Shown: positions 12,435 through 23,684, counted from the stretch's first letter. The stretch: 64,000 nt of DNA from Chondrus crispus (GCF_000350225.1 NW_005179249.1:425028-489027); one strand, 5' to 3'. Made by a program: numbers and translations. The notes: generated from the sequence alone by a model not told the origin.

Positions 12435-13456
12435 TGTAGTGCAACTCCAAACTGAAGCTGTCGTCGAGACAATTCTAGGTCGCGTTTGCTGTAGATAATT
12501 CTAGGTCGGGAGACCCTTTTTTTAGTGCAATGCGCCTGTTAGGCAGAGATCAAGGTCCGACGGTCCAACACAAACAACAGCAACAAAAACAACAACTGCC
12601 AACGGCACAGCGCTACGGAGTGTTCGAAGCTCCCTATCCTCTTTAAGCAGGTTTGCGGCCCGCAGTAGCTCGCATCCCTGATAGGGGGGCAAAGAGGAGG
12701 GCCCAGCCCCGGATCGGTAAAGGGTGGTAGAGACTTGTAAAGGCAACTGCTCGACGAGTTCGGAGGGGTGTTTAGGTAAACCTGGTCCGATGGGTCGTAA
12801 ATCCAATGCTCGAAGAGCGCCTTGTACACCTTATACCCTTGATAAGGTCTTCGACGGGGACGTCGTAACGTAGCCCGTCGGGAAAGAAGAAAACGTAGCA
12901 GCGCTACACTGTCGTACTGCGCGATGGCAAAGTACCAACAACGGATCGGTCGCAACCAGATTCCGATGAAACCAACACTGAGATAAGCACCACTGGTGCA
13001 CCAACACAAAAGCCCGATGGCAAATGACGTCACGTTGCGGATCGCAATCCTACCAGGTGGGACGAACTCAAGATTAAGGGAAATTAGGATAGGGAAATAA
13101 AGGAAAATTGATAAGGAAAAAGGGGACCCCCGAGCGCAAAGGATAAAGTAATCTGTAGTTAAAGGGAATGTCTTGTAAAAGACGGACTTCAACCAAGGCG
13201 ATATCAGACTCTGGCAACTCGGGTTACCTTTACTGACTTGGTGGTCAGAGGGCTAAGGTATATATCGCCCCGCCAGAGCCACTACAGTAGCTGGCGGCGC
13301 TAGATCCTAGATCTAATCTAGTGTTAAATAGCTAATATGCAACTAATGAAAATTAATAATTAAAATAATAACGTGAAATGATTTCCACTTTTGCTTGTCA
13401 TACCCCATCATTTTCATTTCTTTTCACCCCCTTTTTCAGGTGCGTATTGCACTACA
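12435..13456 (-). repeat. 5' LTR of the gypsy element
   Basis: On the minus strand it starts TGTAGTGCAATACGCACC (at 13456) and ends GTTGCACTACA (at 12435), so the ends are complementary beyond the usual TG/CA. An internal copy of the same end (ending around 12522-12531) precedes 87 extra bases, suggesting a duplicated or extended terminus. The core from about 12525 to 13320 is nearly identical, inverted, to 16615-17405; the outer part near 13330-13440 is diverged between the copies. A 217-codon ORF inside it is not a gene. Confidence 0.75.
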
Positions 13457-13924
13457 GTCCATTGTGATGCAACATCTTCGGAACGCTTTGCATAAGGTCC
13501 GCGTTTTTTAAGAACCCAACGACTCTTGCTTTGACGCCCCATCTGTGACAGTTTCGACCAGGTTTGCAACTGGAAGTGGACCTGCAGTGAAGTTTGGCAT
13601 GGACCTCGGCATTAACAATATTTCAGCAAGCTTACTGCTCTACAGCCGATTGAAGATCTTTTGTGACATTTGGCGATGCATACGGTTGTGCCGTTAATAT
13701 TAAAGCTTGGTTCAATGAATAGAAAACGGTAAGAATGAGATGCTCCTACTCGCATTTTGATGTGATACCGCACGAAAAAAGCTCAATGGATGGCTGTCAT
13801 TAAGTGCAACCATGCCATACCGAATTCGGTAATTTCAAATTGAGATTTCAGAACCTATATTCTGCAATTGACACGTGCCCATGAAGATGTAACGGAATTT
13901 CACTCAGATGCCCTGCTCGAACTC

Positions 13925-13966
13925 AGAAAAGGCGGTAGTTTGATAAATCAAACTACCGCCTTTTCT
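13925..13966. repeat. Perfect hairpin, 20-bp arms and 2-nt loop
   Basis: Left arm 13925-13944 reads AGAAAAGGCGGTAGTTTGAT. The loop is AA, and 13947-13966 is its exact reverse complement. It lies in non-coding sequence. Confidence 0.95.
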
Positions 13967-14030
13967 CAGTAGTGCATATATAGTTCCAGGACCAGATCCA
14001 ACTCTCTGCACGCCCCTCGTCCGCAGTATT

Positions 14031-14200
14031 GACCCACCACACATCCTCTTTTCTGACAATTTCATTTCGGCGAGTTGCGTGTTCGGTTGAAATCTCATGC
14101 ACTGTAAGTGACGCCACATCTGCCATAATCCTGACCCACCGCGCATTCTCCTTTCTGACAGTTTCATTTCCGCGAGTTGCGTGTTTGGTTGAAATCTCAT
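14031..14200. repeat. Two-copy imperfect tandem repeat, 102-bp period
   Basis: About 68 bases starting GACCCACC (14031 and 14133) recur with scattered changes, including GCGAGTTGCGTGTT and GGTTGAAATCTCATG. No coding sense is seen. Confidence 0.85.
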
Positions 14201-15479
14201 GTGGAGACACGAGTGCGCTGCACACGTTGGGTAAGTGAGCGCTTTCTCTAGGTAATACCGTTTTGCGATTAGCTACAAAGCTTTAACGTACGTTCGCACA
14301 TTCTCTAGCACATTGAAAGTGTCGAAGAACTGTTCCGACAAATCCTCACACCGTTTCTTGTCTCACTGCAGGTCAACTCGCCCCTCGTCTAACTCAGGAT
14401 CAAGTAAGCCATCAGTACACCCTCCTTGGTCTCTCAGAATTCTAATCCACCATCATAACGTACTGTGACCGTAACTGACCTCTCCTGTTCTGTTTCTTGG
14501 TGTTGATTATTGTATTTAACGGAAGCGCAATGAACCACTGCCGCGGTATTTCGGTATTTGGACTATGAAAGAAACCCCATAAAGGTAATACAGCTTCATG
14601 CGAAGCAGTCATAGAGAACAAAACATGAAGATATAAGATAACAATTCTACGGCGAGACTATAAATCTAACACCAACATCGACCGTTTATACCAAGGGTAA
14701 ATACCTTTACCCTTAGCACGATAAGAACAGTACAGCCCTGTGTCATCACGATGGAAGGTTTACTGATACTCTCGATCCCTTGAAAAGCTGGATACAGTCT
14801 TGTTTCCAACAAAGCATAGTGTAGTACAAAGTAAATAGCAATTCTCGAATGCACTCATAGTACGCTTAACGATCACGAGATGCCGTGCGTATAGGCCAAA
14901 CAAATCCTGGCGTTGCTGCCATGATTTGCCCGGAGGGTTGCATCTCTCTCCAGTGCAGTATGATGCCGTAGTTTCCGACAGTAGAGCGCTTTTCATCCCA
15001 ACCTCTTGTCCTGGCTGTTCAACAGCCTGTCAAGTTGACACTGCTCATAACAGCTCACGAATGCTCAGAAACTACATGCTTGTGAAAACAGCAGAAGTCG
15101 ATTGGCGCGTGGTTTTCTCCACGAGCTGTAAGGACAAGATACTCTAGTCATTTCCCTCTCTGTAGTGAGTATATAAGTCCCCCCGATGATTCCGAGTAAC
15201 GGACGTTGGGGGAGGTCACAGGGAAAACACATACCGTACGTATAGAGTCGTTCACCGACTCTCGTACAATAAAGGAACTGCCGGTCGTCGGTAGTTTTCC
15301 CTCGAATATATCATTTTAGTGGCAAATTCCACATTTGCGAATTAATTTCTTGCCCGAGAACAGAAAAACCCTACCCGTGATCTCCACTTTTTCTCTTCTT
15401 GTCCGGCGTCGCGCAGCGGCTGTATGCCCTTCTCCGTCGTACGCAACCCCTCCGCTCGCCGCGCGGCCTCCCAATTCCG

Positions 15480-15683
15480 CTCACCGCGCCCCTCTGCTCG
15501 CCGCGCTTCTCGGCTCTCCGCGCCCCTCGGCTCTCCGCACCCCTCGACTCGCCGCGCCTCTTGGCTCGCCGCGCCTCTCGGCTCGACGCGCCCCTCCGCC
15601 CGCCGCGCTCCTCCGCTCGCCGCGCCCCTGGGCTGGCCGCGCCCCTCGGCTCGCGGCGTCCCTCGGCTCGCTGCGCCTCCCGC
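15480..15683. repeat. 17-bp minisatellite, 12 contiguous units
   Basis: Twelve units of the consensus CTCGCCGCGCCCCTCGG run without gaps through 204 bases. A further partial unit lies near 15455. Because 17 is not a multiple of three, every frame cycles through the same 17-residue peptide pattern. This explains the long Arg/Ala/Ser/Pro ORFs on both strands. Confidence 0.95.
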
Positions 15684-16441
15684 TCTTCGTGGCGCCTGCT
15701 GGTCCCGCACGTTGGGCAGCAAACCGAACCCACAACTCAAGTCCCGCTGGTACACCGAAGCACACTCTACGCTTGCCCCGTCGCCCGCCGTCACAGGTCG
15801 AGGCTCCTCTTCCCGCCAACCACAGCGGCACACCGACGCGCAGTCGACACGCATCTCGGCACTGGCAGACGTGACGCGGCTCCTGCATTCGGACAAGGTC
15901 TGTCGTTCCCAACGTCGTTCTGGGCGAGCCTCGTCCACGGTACTCGACTACACGGTACTTGAAGGGACATTTGCTTCGGAAATCGCATTGAACTGCAAGG
16001 CGGCCGACTGCACCAACGCTCCGCCGCCGCTCGAACAGCTCCCGTTGCAGCTTCGACGCCGCACTAGCCCACGCCTTTAGTTGCAGCTGCTGCCCGGACT
16101 CACCGATCTTCCGATCGCCAAGCGCCATCACTGTTGTTGCAAGTCACATCAAACAGTATCACAACCGATTTTTTCCGCATGTGGAATTCTTGCCGCGGTT
16201 TGCTCGGGCGGAAACCGCCGCGGATTTTTTATTTTTAACGACACGATTAGTGAAAGTAGCACGACCCTGAGAGCAGTTGCGAGGTTGGAAACTTGAACCA
16301 AGGGAACGGAAGCGACAGTGGCCCCCCAACGGTTCTTTGCTTCGGCATTGGGAGGATAACGGTGCTGGTCGATTGACCTGGTGGCTTTACGGCAACTGAA
16401 CTGGACGGGGTGATGTGCCGAAGGGGGAGTGCTATTGAAAC

Positions 16442-17405
16442 TGTAGTGCAATACGCACCTGAAAAAGGGGGTGAAAAGAAAGGAAAATATTTGGATATGA
16501 AAAGTAGTCCGGGTTGGGGGACACACGTGTGAATAATTGCACAGTTTTAATTTCTAATTATTTTATTTTATTTAGTTAATTAGTTAGCATTAATTTTGCT
16601 GACATTAGATTAGATTTAGGATCTAGCGCCGCCAGCTACTGTAGTGGCTCCGGCGGGGCGATATATACCTTAGCCCTCTGACCACCAAGTCAGTAAAGGT
16701 AACCCGAGTTGCCAGAGTCTGATATCGCCTTGGTTGAAGTCCGTCTTTTACAAGACATTCCCTTTAACTACAGATTACTTTATCCTTTGCGCTCGGGGGT
16801 CCCCTTTTTCCTTATCAATTTTCCTTTATTTCCCTATCCTAATTTCCCTTAATCTTGAGTTCGTCCCACCTGGTAGGATTGCGATCCGCAACGTGACGTC
16901 ATTTGCCATCGGGCTTTTGTGTTGGTGCACCAGTGGTGCTTATCTCAGTGTTGGTTTCATCGGAATCTGGTTGCGACCGATCCGTTGTTGGTACTTTGCC
17001 ATCGCGCAGTACGACAGTGTAGCGCTGCTACGTTTTCTTCTTTCCCGACGGGCTACGTTACGACGTCCCCGTCGAAGACCTTATCAAGGGTATAAGGTGT
17101 ACAAGGCGCTCTTCGAGCATTGGATTTACGACCCATCGGACCAGGTTTACCTAAACACCCCTCCGAACTCGTCGAGCAGTTGCCTTTACAAGTCTCTACC
17201 ACCCTTTACCGATCCGGGGCTGGGCCCTCCTCTTTGCCCCCCTATCAGGGATGCGAGCTACTGCGGGCCGCAAACCTGCTTAAAGAGGATAGGGAGCTTC
17301 GAACACTCCGTAGCGCTGTGCCGTTGGCAGTTGTTGTTTTTGTTGCTGTTGTTTGTGTTGGACCGTTGGACCTTGGTCTCTGCCTAACGGGCGCATTGCA
17401 CTACA
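16442..17405 (+). repeat. Isolated LTR, inverted relative to 12435-13456
   Basis: Starts TGTAGTGCAATACGCACC and ends GCGCATTGCACTACA, as a complete LTR would. The core is about 98-99% identical by eye to the inverted copy at 12525-13320. Flanking pentamers (GAAAC and GGGAT) do not match, so there is no target-site duplication of a clean solo LTR. A recombination product or the end of a second element is possible. Confidence 0.8.
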
Positions 17406-17567
17406 GGGATTACTTCGGATGGGCACGCACCATCTTCTTGTGATCCTCAGCTTGAAAGACATTGAAAAAGAGCAAGGACATGTAGGCAACTGTCTACAAA
17501 GCCAGGTAAACGTCCAGACGATGCATTCAAATTACTAGACCATCAATCAGAATCCTATGCTTCCCTT

Positions 17568-20500
17568 TTGAAAGGCGGGCTTTTAAGCGACCTCCAAGAA
17601 AAAAAAGGCGTGATGCATGACGGCGTGGAGGCACTTCCATTAAGTCCTCACTCCGGACGAAATGACACGCTCCGTTGTGAAGAAAGCGAACGAATTTCTG
17701 GGTTAGACATTGGATTGAGCGTTGAGCAGGACGTTGTCTACCAAGCTGAGGAGTGCAAAGAGCTGATAGACAGCATGTTCGACGGCGCTTCTGGTGGAAT
17801 TCGATTGACCTGGACAAATATTGCATCACTGATAACGGCAACTAGGAGCACACGTCTCAGCGAGACTGCGTATCAGACACTTGCTAACTTTAGGAACTGG
17901 AGACCGATTGAAAGGCAGCTCACTCTCAAACTGCCAAGTACATCTACTCTGAAGAGACGTGTTCGTCCATTTGTGAAATCCAACTTCTTCGTTCCTTGTC
18001 GTGTAGAAATGTTTACTGTGGCTTTCTCGAAGTCTGGGTCGAAGGCTGGCGTTGGAAAGTATTCCTCACAGGACAGCGCTCCTACCATGATTGTAAGGCC
18101 TAGCGACTGGGCCAAACTTGACTTTTCGACAGCAAGATTGCGGGAGATGGTGCAAGGAAAACGGCATGATATGGATCTGTCAGCGAGGTACCAAGGTTTT
18201 TGGATATTGAGGACACTCCAATAATACAGGATAGGTCTGTCAGTCTATCTGTTTATCGGATTCCAACTGAAGATGGTGTGACGGTGCAACTTCGAAAAGG
18301 GCTCCTTCTTAACATCACGTTCGAAATAAGTGACGCGGTGAAGGACAGATTGATGCAAGCCCAGTTTGCAGTAACGTCCTCAACAAACATGAGCTTTGAT
18401 GCAGTTGTATCTTCTTTCTCTGTTTAAGATGATCCGAACTGGGCAGAACTGCAAGAGCAGTCCAATTCAAAGCGTACCAAAAGGATGAAGATGAAGAGAC
18501 CAGAATCTCGGGCATTCCCTCCCAGTGACATGGTCGTCGAACTTGCACTCCCAGGACAGCCAGACGCCGAATATTCGGAAGAACCCACGCAAACACCCTT
18601 CGTTGTGTATAGGATGTGGAGAAGACAGAACTGTGATGACGACTACGCCACCAGCTTGGTTCTATCTTTTGAAAGAAATGTTTCGAATCTCACTGGCACG
18701 AATAGGGGGGTTTACAACCAGATGTTTGACAAAATCGTAGTGAAACGAGTATCTGCGGATGATAATCCGATGGACAAGGGCCATCGCGTCGATGCGGAGA
18801 GCAGTGGACGTCTTGAAGATGGAAGAAGACGTTGTGTACAGAATGTTTCTGTACTCTGATGGATTTACGCCGTACATTGGAAAGAAGAGAAGCATGGGTG
18901 ATTATACATGCTGCCAATAGGTATAGCTCCGGAGAATCGCAACGCAGCCGGAGCCATCAGACCCATCGGGTTAACTCCACCAGGAGTATCTACAAACGAG
19001 GTACTGGCGGCAGTTATTGATGATATCATTGAGGAGACAGAAAAGGGATTTGAGATGACTACCGCAGCAGGAGAGAAGGTTGTTCTTTTTCTCGATGTCG
19101 TCGGGTACGTCGGGGACTATCCTGCAGTCTCCCACACTTTAGACCTACTAGGGCACTGCTCCAATGTTCCATGTCACTTATGCAGCTATGGAAGATATAC
19201 GACAAGTGTAGATTTCAAGGAAGCAAGTATTGTTACACAACTCGCATCCATTCCGACCATCCATCTTTCGCGAGAGATGAGAACCGGGCTAATGCATTGA
19301 GGAGATCCAAGTTATCCAGGGAAGAGTTGAAAGCCCTCAGAATGGATGACGCAGATACGTTTGAGACAAGCTTGCAGGCACTTCATCAACTCTCTGCAAA
19401 ACTGCAACACGTACGCGCTCGTGTACCTCGTGTACTTGGCAGTAGAAAACCGGTTGTTCCTTCTGTTATCGATTCGTATCGCTCATGCGTTGTGGCTCCC
19501 GATCATCTTTTCCTCGGGATTGGTCGCGACCTCATGAATCTCTGTATAACATTGCTACCAAAAGATGTACGCGGAGATGCTGAGGCGATTGCCAAAGTGG
19601 CTTTGAAGGATGGACATCTCATATATCAGGAGAGCCTAATCAACCATGACAAGCATGTGCTACATTCAATGACGATATCGTCTATGTACTGCCTGCTCTT
19701 GGTAGCACCACGAGCGATGAAGTGTACTTGGTACGTGCACAAAATCACTGGCGAGGGAGTAAGCGGAAACTGTGCTACTATCGATGAAGCTCTCAACCTC
19801 CTCGACCGGTTTTCCTCTCTCGTGAGCAGGACGCAGTACTTTCCGGAATCAATAATAGATGGTAAGAGGTCATTAGACACACACAATGAAGAAGGAGGAA
19901 CCAAACGACTCCTGGAGATTCGGAATATGGCACTTCGTTACCTATCTCGAGTAGATAAGCTGTGTCACACAAACAGCCTTGCCTCCACTCATTTGGACAA
20001 ACCAAACCTTCACAGACTGTTGAAGTTCTTCACACATACATTGCTACTGTTCGGTAGCGTAAGACATGTACAAGAATTGTTGTTTGAAAGCGCTCATCAG
20101 CCATTGAAGAGGGGTGTGGCTCAATCCAATATGAAAAACTCACAATTACAGGCTATGGAACATCGTATTACCAACGACTGGAAGACTCGTCTGGCAATTG
20201 AGACTGAAGGCATTGGCACCAGTGAGAACGGATGGAGCTTTGAGTCAGCGAAGTCGGTTTTGAATCTCTTGGTCTACGACGGTTCTGGGCTGCAGGATGC
20301 CGAAAGATTACTACAAAAGCTTCAGGACTGCTTCTCAACTCCTGTTCTGCAGAACCTTCGATTCCATAGGAAAGGATTTTTATCATTGTCTCTCAGTAGG
20401 AAGTACTGGCGCGTAGACAAGTCAAGAATTATGAACCTAGGAAACACTGCGGATGGAGGTCAATATTCAGAAATGTTCCAATCAACTGACCTTGCATTTC

Positions 20501-21211
20501 TGTTGAAAGCAAGGGAGCTTTTAGAGCATTTATGGAAACACAAGATATGTCTTAGAAGTGGCCGGGCGGAGCATAGAAATTCCGTAACTGTACATACATA
20601 TGGAACTGCGAAGTGGTGCAAGGTAACAGACGGGCAAAAAAGGGACCAAAAATCCGTTCTGGCAACTATATCCTATGGTAGCGTGATTCAAGCCCTGCAG
20701 GCTTGTGTAGTTTCGACCGCGGAACCTGATATCACATTCACCCTTCATGAGAACAAAGATTCTGAGCATGATCAAGATAGAAGGTTCTGGATGGTGCTAG
20801 CCGTATTTCAAGTCCAGATTCTGGACGCTCGTGGGAAAGAAAGTCAGGAAACAATACGATATTGCGCAGTGAAGGAGTGCGAAGCGGAGGAAGATGGATA
20901 CCGTGTTTTAATACAACAACGAAACGAAAGAAGAGCGCTGGTTGAGCTTGGAAGCTACGTTCAAAAGGCATTAGTTATGCACTACTGCGAACAGGAGAGC
21001 GAAGAAAGCGACGATCATATGTGTCTCATATCCACATCAAACTCAGCAGTACAACACAGGAGTCTCCCAGACGGTGGAATTTATCAGGTGTGGCGGCGAA
21101 AGGAAGGGTATCCGCCACGTCGGGCATAAGTATATGTGCGGAACAAGAACTCTGGTCTTTATTCAACAGCTTTCAGCACTACCACACAACTCAGAATACT
21201 TCTATACGCTG
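17568..21211 (+). pseudogene. TNP2/CACTA-like DNA transposase, frameshifted
   Basis: The ORF pieces at 17568-18224, 18200-18427, 18485-18859, 18908-19300 and 19171-21129 overlap or adjoin in three frames and read as one broken protein of about 1,150 residues. Recognisable features are LTPPGVSTNEVLAAVIDDI, then LFLDVVGYVGDYPAV with SNVPCHLCSYGR (a TNP2-type DDE-core region and Cys pair). Much later comes HVQELLFESAHQPLKRG. A last piece in another frame (to about 21211) continues the C-terminus. The family call rests on these motifs. Plavaka or KDZ-type relatives remain possible, and only a profile search could decide. Terminal inverted repeats were not found by eye. It is convergent with the MTase-SET ORF, with the tails touching at 21.2 kb. 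Confidence 0.65.
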
Positions 21212-22200
21212 ACTAGAAGTTCTGTGCCGGCCTCTATATCCGTGGTTGCGACATATAAAGCTGTATCATGGCCGCAAACAAAATTCAGGTCAGCTTCCTT
21301 TGTCTGCTTGTAGCAAAGGGACACATTCGATGTCCCCGCCTTCTGAAGTCCGAGTCTCTCTACCTCTGTAGTCCCCGTAGCCAGTGTGATCCTTCTTGCG
21401 ACGCCGAACTGTGCAGGAACAATGTAAACCTCTCTCACGCCCCGAAAACTCTTGCTCACTTCAATCGGATATGAACAGTTGCAGAACCTTTCAGGTGTAC
21501 ACCCAAGTACACCGTTTTCACCGTATTGTTTTGCAGACTGACTTTGTTTTGTTAAGTCCCTATAAACGATTGTTCCATAAACAGGGCATATAACCTCTCC
21601 CCTCCGAACAGTTCTGGTCGTAAAAACACCAAGAGAGCCATCATTCCAGTGCTTTGAAGGAGCCTCAATGAAACCGAGAACCATACTCTCATATAAAATG
21701 ATATATTCGCAGTGAACTGTTTGAGTGCCTCCGATATATTCCCTCGCCCACTCTGATAAAGGCTTTTCTTTGCACTCTTGCACCATATTTAGTGCTTGTA
21801 ACTTAGTGGCTAGGAACTTCAAAATGTGCTCCGGAACTTGTTGAAAGTAAGGACATCCTCTTGCAGGCTTCCAATCTGAGCCCTTTTCAGCGGCCCTTGT
21901 AAACGCCGGATTATGCGCCAACAATAGCTCTGCTGCGGATTCCAACTGTGGTATGTTGATGTCGGAAGATGGGTTCAGAACACTCTGAGCAAAGACCAGC
22001 TCCAAGTTTTCTGTCGCAGCAAGCCAGGCAGCTGGGTCCCGTTCACACCCCACAAATCTCCGATGCTTTTTGAGCGAAAGACAAGCCACTCCAGTTGAAA
22101 AGGTTCCACTGAACATATCAACAACGAAATCACCCGGTTGGGTCAAGCGAGAAATGATTTCCATGAGAACACGTATACGTCTTCTCATGGAAATCATTTC
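21202..22200 (-). pseudogene. DNA N-methyltransferase (3' part) fused to SET domain
   Basis: A single minus-strand frame first shows the SAM-binding end of a beta-class N6/N4 DNA methyltransferase: TQPGDFVVDMFSGTFSTGVA (the DPFxGSGTTG motif I position) and FVGCERDPAAW. About 150 residues later a SET-like domain begins at GVFTTRTVRRGEVICPVYG and closes with ALYVATTDIEAGTELLVS. In this MTase class the catalytic SPPY/DPPY motif lies N-terminal to motif I, and it is missing because the gene is cut at a palindromic junction near 22.2 kb. The last codon runs into TAG where SET proteins have Tyr-Gly. Annotated as a truncated gene. Known roles are DNA methylation and histone lysine methylation; linkage to a transposon is inferred from the neighbours. 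Confidence 0.6.
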
Positions 22201-22205
22201 TCGCT
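22146..22205. repeat. Near-perfect 60-bp palindrome at an element junction
   Basis: Arms 22146-22169 and 22182-22205 are exact reverse complements (24 bp). The 12-base centre is C, then the palindrome ACGTATACGT, then C, so only one pair in 60 bp is mismatched. The inner arm is MTase coding sequence. The outer arm replaces the expected end of the Harbinger transposase. Confidence 0.95.
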
Positions 22206-22890
22206 GACTGCAGCCATATAAAGTGCTCCTATAGGAGATTCCATTGCCTTCATTTTGCGTTTGTAGTCCAGGGTAGAGAAATACATCTTCACTTCCTTGA
22301 AAATCCATTCCACTGTAATCCGCGATGATGACATGGCCTTATTGAATGCTATGTGCTCTACACTTAGGTTGCTTCCCTGACAGGGAATTTCCATGAACCA
22401 CCTTCTGCTGTATCCAGAGTCACCGTAGAGGCAGTTTCGCTTGCCATCTATATTTAGCAAAGAAGGAAGCTGCTCCTCCAGGCCACTTCTGACGTACAAT
22501 GTCTAGTCGTGACGCCGTCCTTCCATTGTACCATACGCATGAGGTATCATACCATCCGGACTATTGACGCCTTTATAATTCAATGCATGCTTCCTTTTAT
22601 GGCCGTTGTATGCAACCAGCTGACTATCGTAGCCACTTGGCCAAGCGATGCCAACTACTGTTCCATCAATAAAACCAATACAGTTTCCAAGTCCACCGCC
22701 CTTTTTGAAAACGGCTTGTGCAAAATTTTCCGCCTGATCTTGTACGAACTGCGTGCTGATTTGTCCTGTGATAAGCTCACTCCGTGCATCCAGTAGGTGT
22801 TCTATAGCTTCCCAAAAGATTTCAGAAAGTTGAGAAGCATGCTTAGAAAAGAAGACTTCAACATCCTTTCATCTTGACGGTGTACAAAGG
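22206..22890 (-). pseudogene. PIF/Harbinger transposase remnant
   Basis: Translation on the minus strand gives CIGFIDGTVVGIAWPSGYD (first catalytic Asp), HKRKHALNYKGVNSPDG, then GRRHD directly followed by TAG (22503-22505) where the family has Trp. YGDSGYSRRWF and RITVEWIFKEVK (catalytic Glu) follow. The protein ends abruptly after LYMAAV at the 60-bp palindrome, losing its last part. The N-terminal DNA-binding region is missing or shifted above about 22890. Motif order matches HARBI1-like DDE nucleases. Non-functional. Confidence 0.85.
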
Positions 22891-23619
22891 CAGCGAAGAA
22901 CAATGCAAGTAGATAAAATCGGAGAGACAGAGTACATGTTTCGAGTAGTACATGTCTTTTCACTCGGCCATGCCATGGCATACATCATTCTTAAACGTTT
23001 TATTTATTTAAGCGAAAGTATAAAAGCATTCCGACTCGCTAAAAGAATGGAAATTAAAAGAAAACCGCGAACCGCTAATGCCATTGCTTCGATTGCTTCG
23101 TAAGATAGACTTGTTCAATTCAGTTTCTTGGGCTTGAAGCTTTAAAGCGATGAAAGAGATACATGTCGATGATGAGAAAAGCAATGTAGGGTGTTGCTGA
23201 CGGCGTTTCGCAAGCGAACACAGAGCAATGCTGAGGATATTCGCCCGTTTAGTAATTGCTTTTTGGGTGTCGTCGCACTGTCTACCACTAGTCATGGTAG
23301 TGGATTTGCGTATGGACAATCGGGTCGAGTACGGCTAAAGGGCTTCAGATAATACTCACAACTTTAATCACAACTTTCTTAGCGTAGATTCGTCTCACAG
23401 GAAGGTCGAATTTATGATAAATTTAATAAAAGCAATGATGTGGCTATTTTTGGGGCCAAAAAATGCTGGGTTCTTGTCAGCAATGAACGGTGGTCCGTGC
23501 TTCATTGGTTCGCGAGCAGCAATCTTTTGCCAAAATTTAAACCGTTCTCATTCAGCACGGGGATGAGGGGCGTGTCTGGTTCCGGGCAGTGACTGAACCA
23601 GAATGTTTTGCTGGAGTGC
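22891..23619. other. Non-coding stretch, no gene recognised
   Basis: AT-rich sequence with short ORFs only and no similarity that I can recognise. It separates the Harbinger remnant from a pair of palindromes. Confidence 0.6.
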
Positions 23620-23684
23620 CAGAGTTGTATACAACTCTGTATCAAAAAAACATTTCCGTTATAACGGAAATGTTTTTTTGATAC
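23620..23684. repeat. Two abutting perfect palindromes (20 bp and 46 bp)
   Basis: 23620-23639 is CAGAGTTGTATACAACTCTG, a perfect palindrome. It shares its last base with 23639-23684, a perfect 46-bp palindrome with no loop, whose left arm begins GTATCAAAAAAACATTTCCG. Both are in non-coding DNA. Confidence 0.97.

Larger units (their letters stand above)
5619..13456 (-). mobile_element. Ty3/gypsy chromovirus, defective, with 5' LTR but no recognisable 3' LTR
   Basis: Read on the minus strand, the order is LTR (13456-12435), a primer-binding-like TGG, gag with a CCHC knuckle, protease, reverse transcriptase, RNase H, integrase and a C-terminal chromodomain. This is the standard chromovirus arrangement. 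Domain order and motifs (YLDD in RT, DNGTQFT and NGQVERFNR in integrase) make the family call secure. The copy is dead: TGA at 8719-8721, TAA at 8380-8382, TGA at 6483-6485, a 25-bp duplication at 7094-7143 that shifts the frame, and at least one gag frameshift near 11400. A 3' LTR was not found below 5619, so the element is truncated or rearranged there. Confidence 0.9.
13457..16441. other. Non-coding spacer between inverted LTR copies
   Basis: No gene is recognised in these 3 kb. It contains a 42-bp hairpin (13925-13966), a 102-bp-period duplication (14031-14200), AT-rich unique sequence, and a GC-rich 17-bp minisatellite (15480-15683). All ORFs over the minisatellite are composition artefacts. 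Confidence 0.6.

Noticed and set aside
12539-13192. 217-codon ORF, duplicated at 16734-17387, with hydrophobic N-terminus
   Set aside because: Both copies lie entirely inside LTRs. Similarity reflects the repeat, and no domain is present.
15335-16131. Overlapping 180-220-codon ORFs on both strands
   Set aside because: Produced by the 17-bp GC-rich minisatellite; the same peptide pattern appears in every frame.
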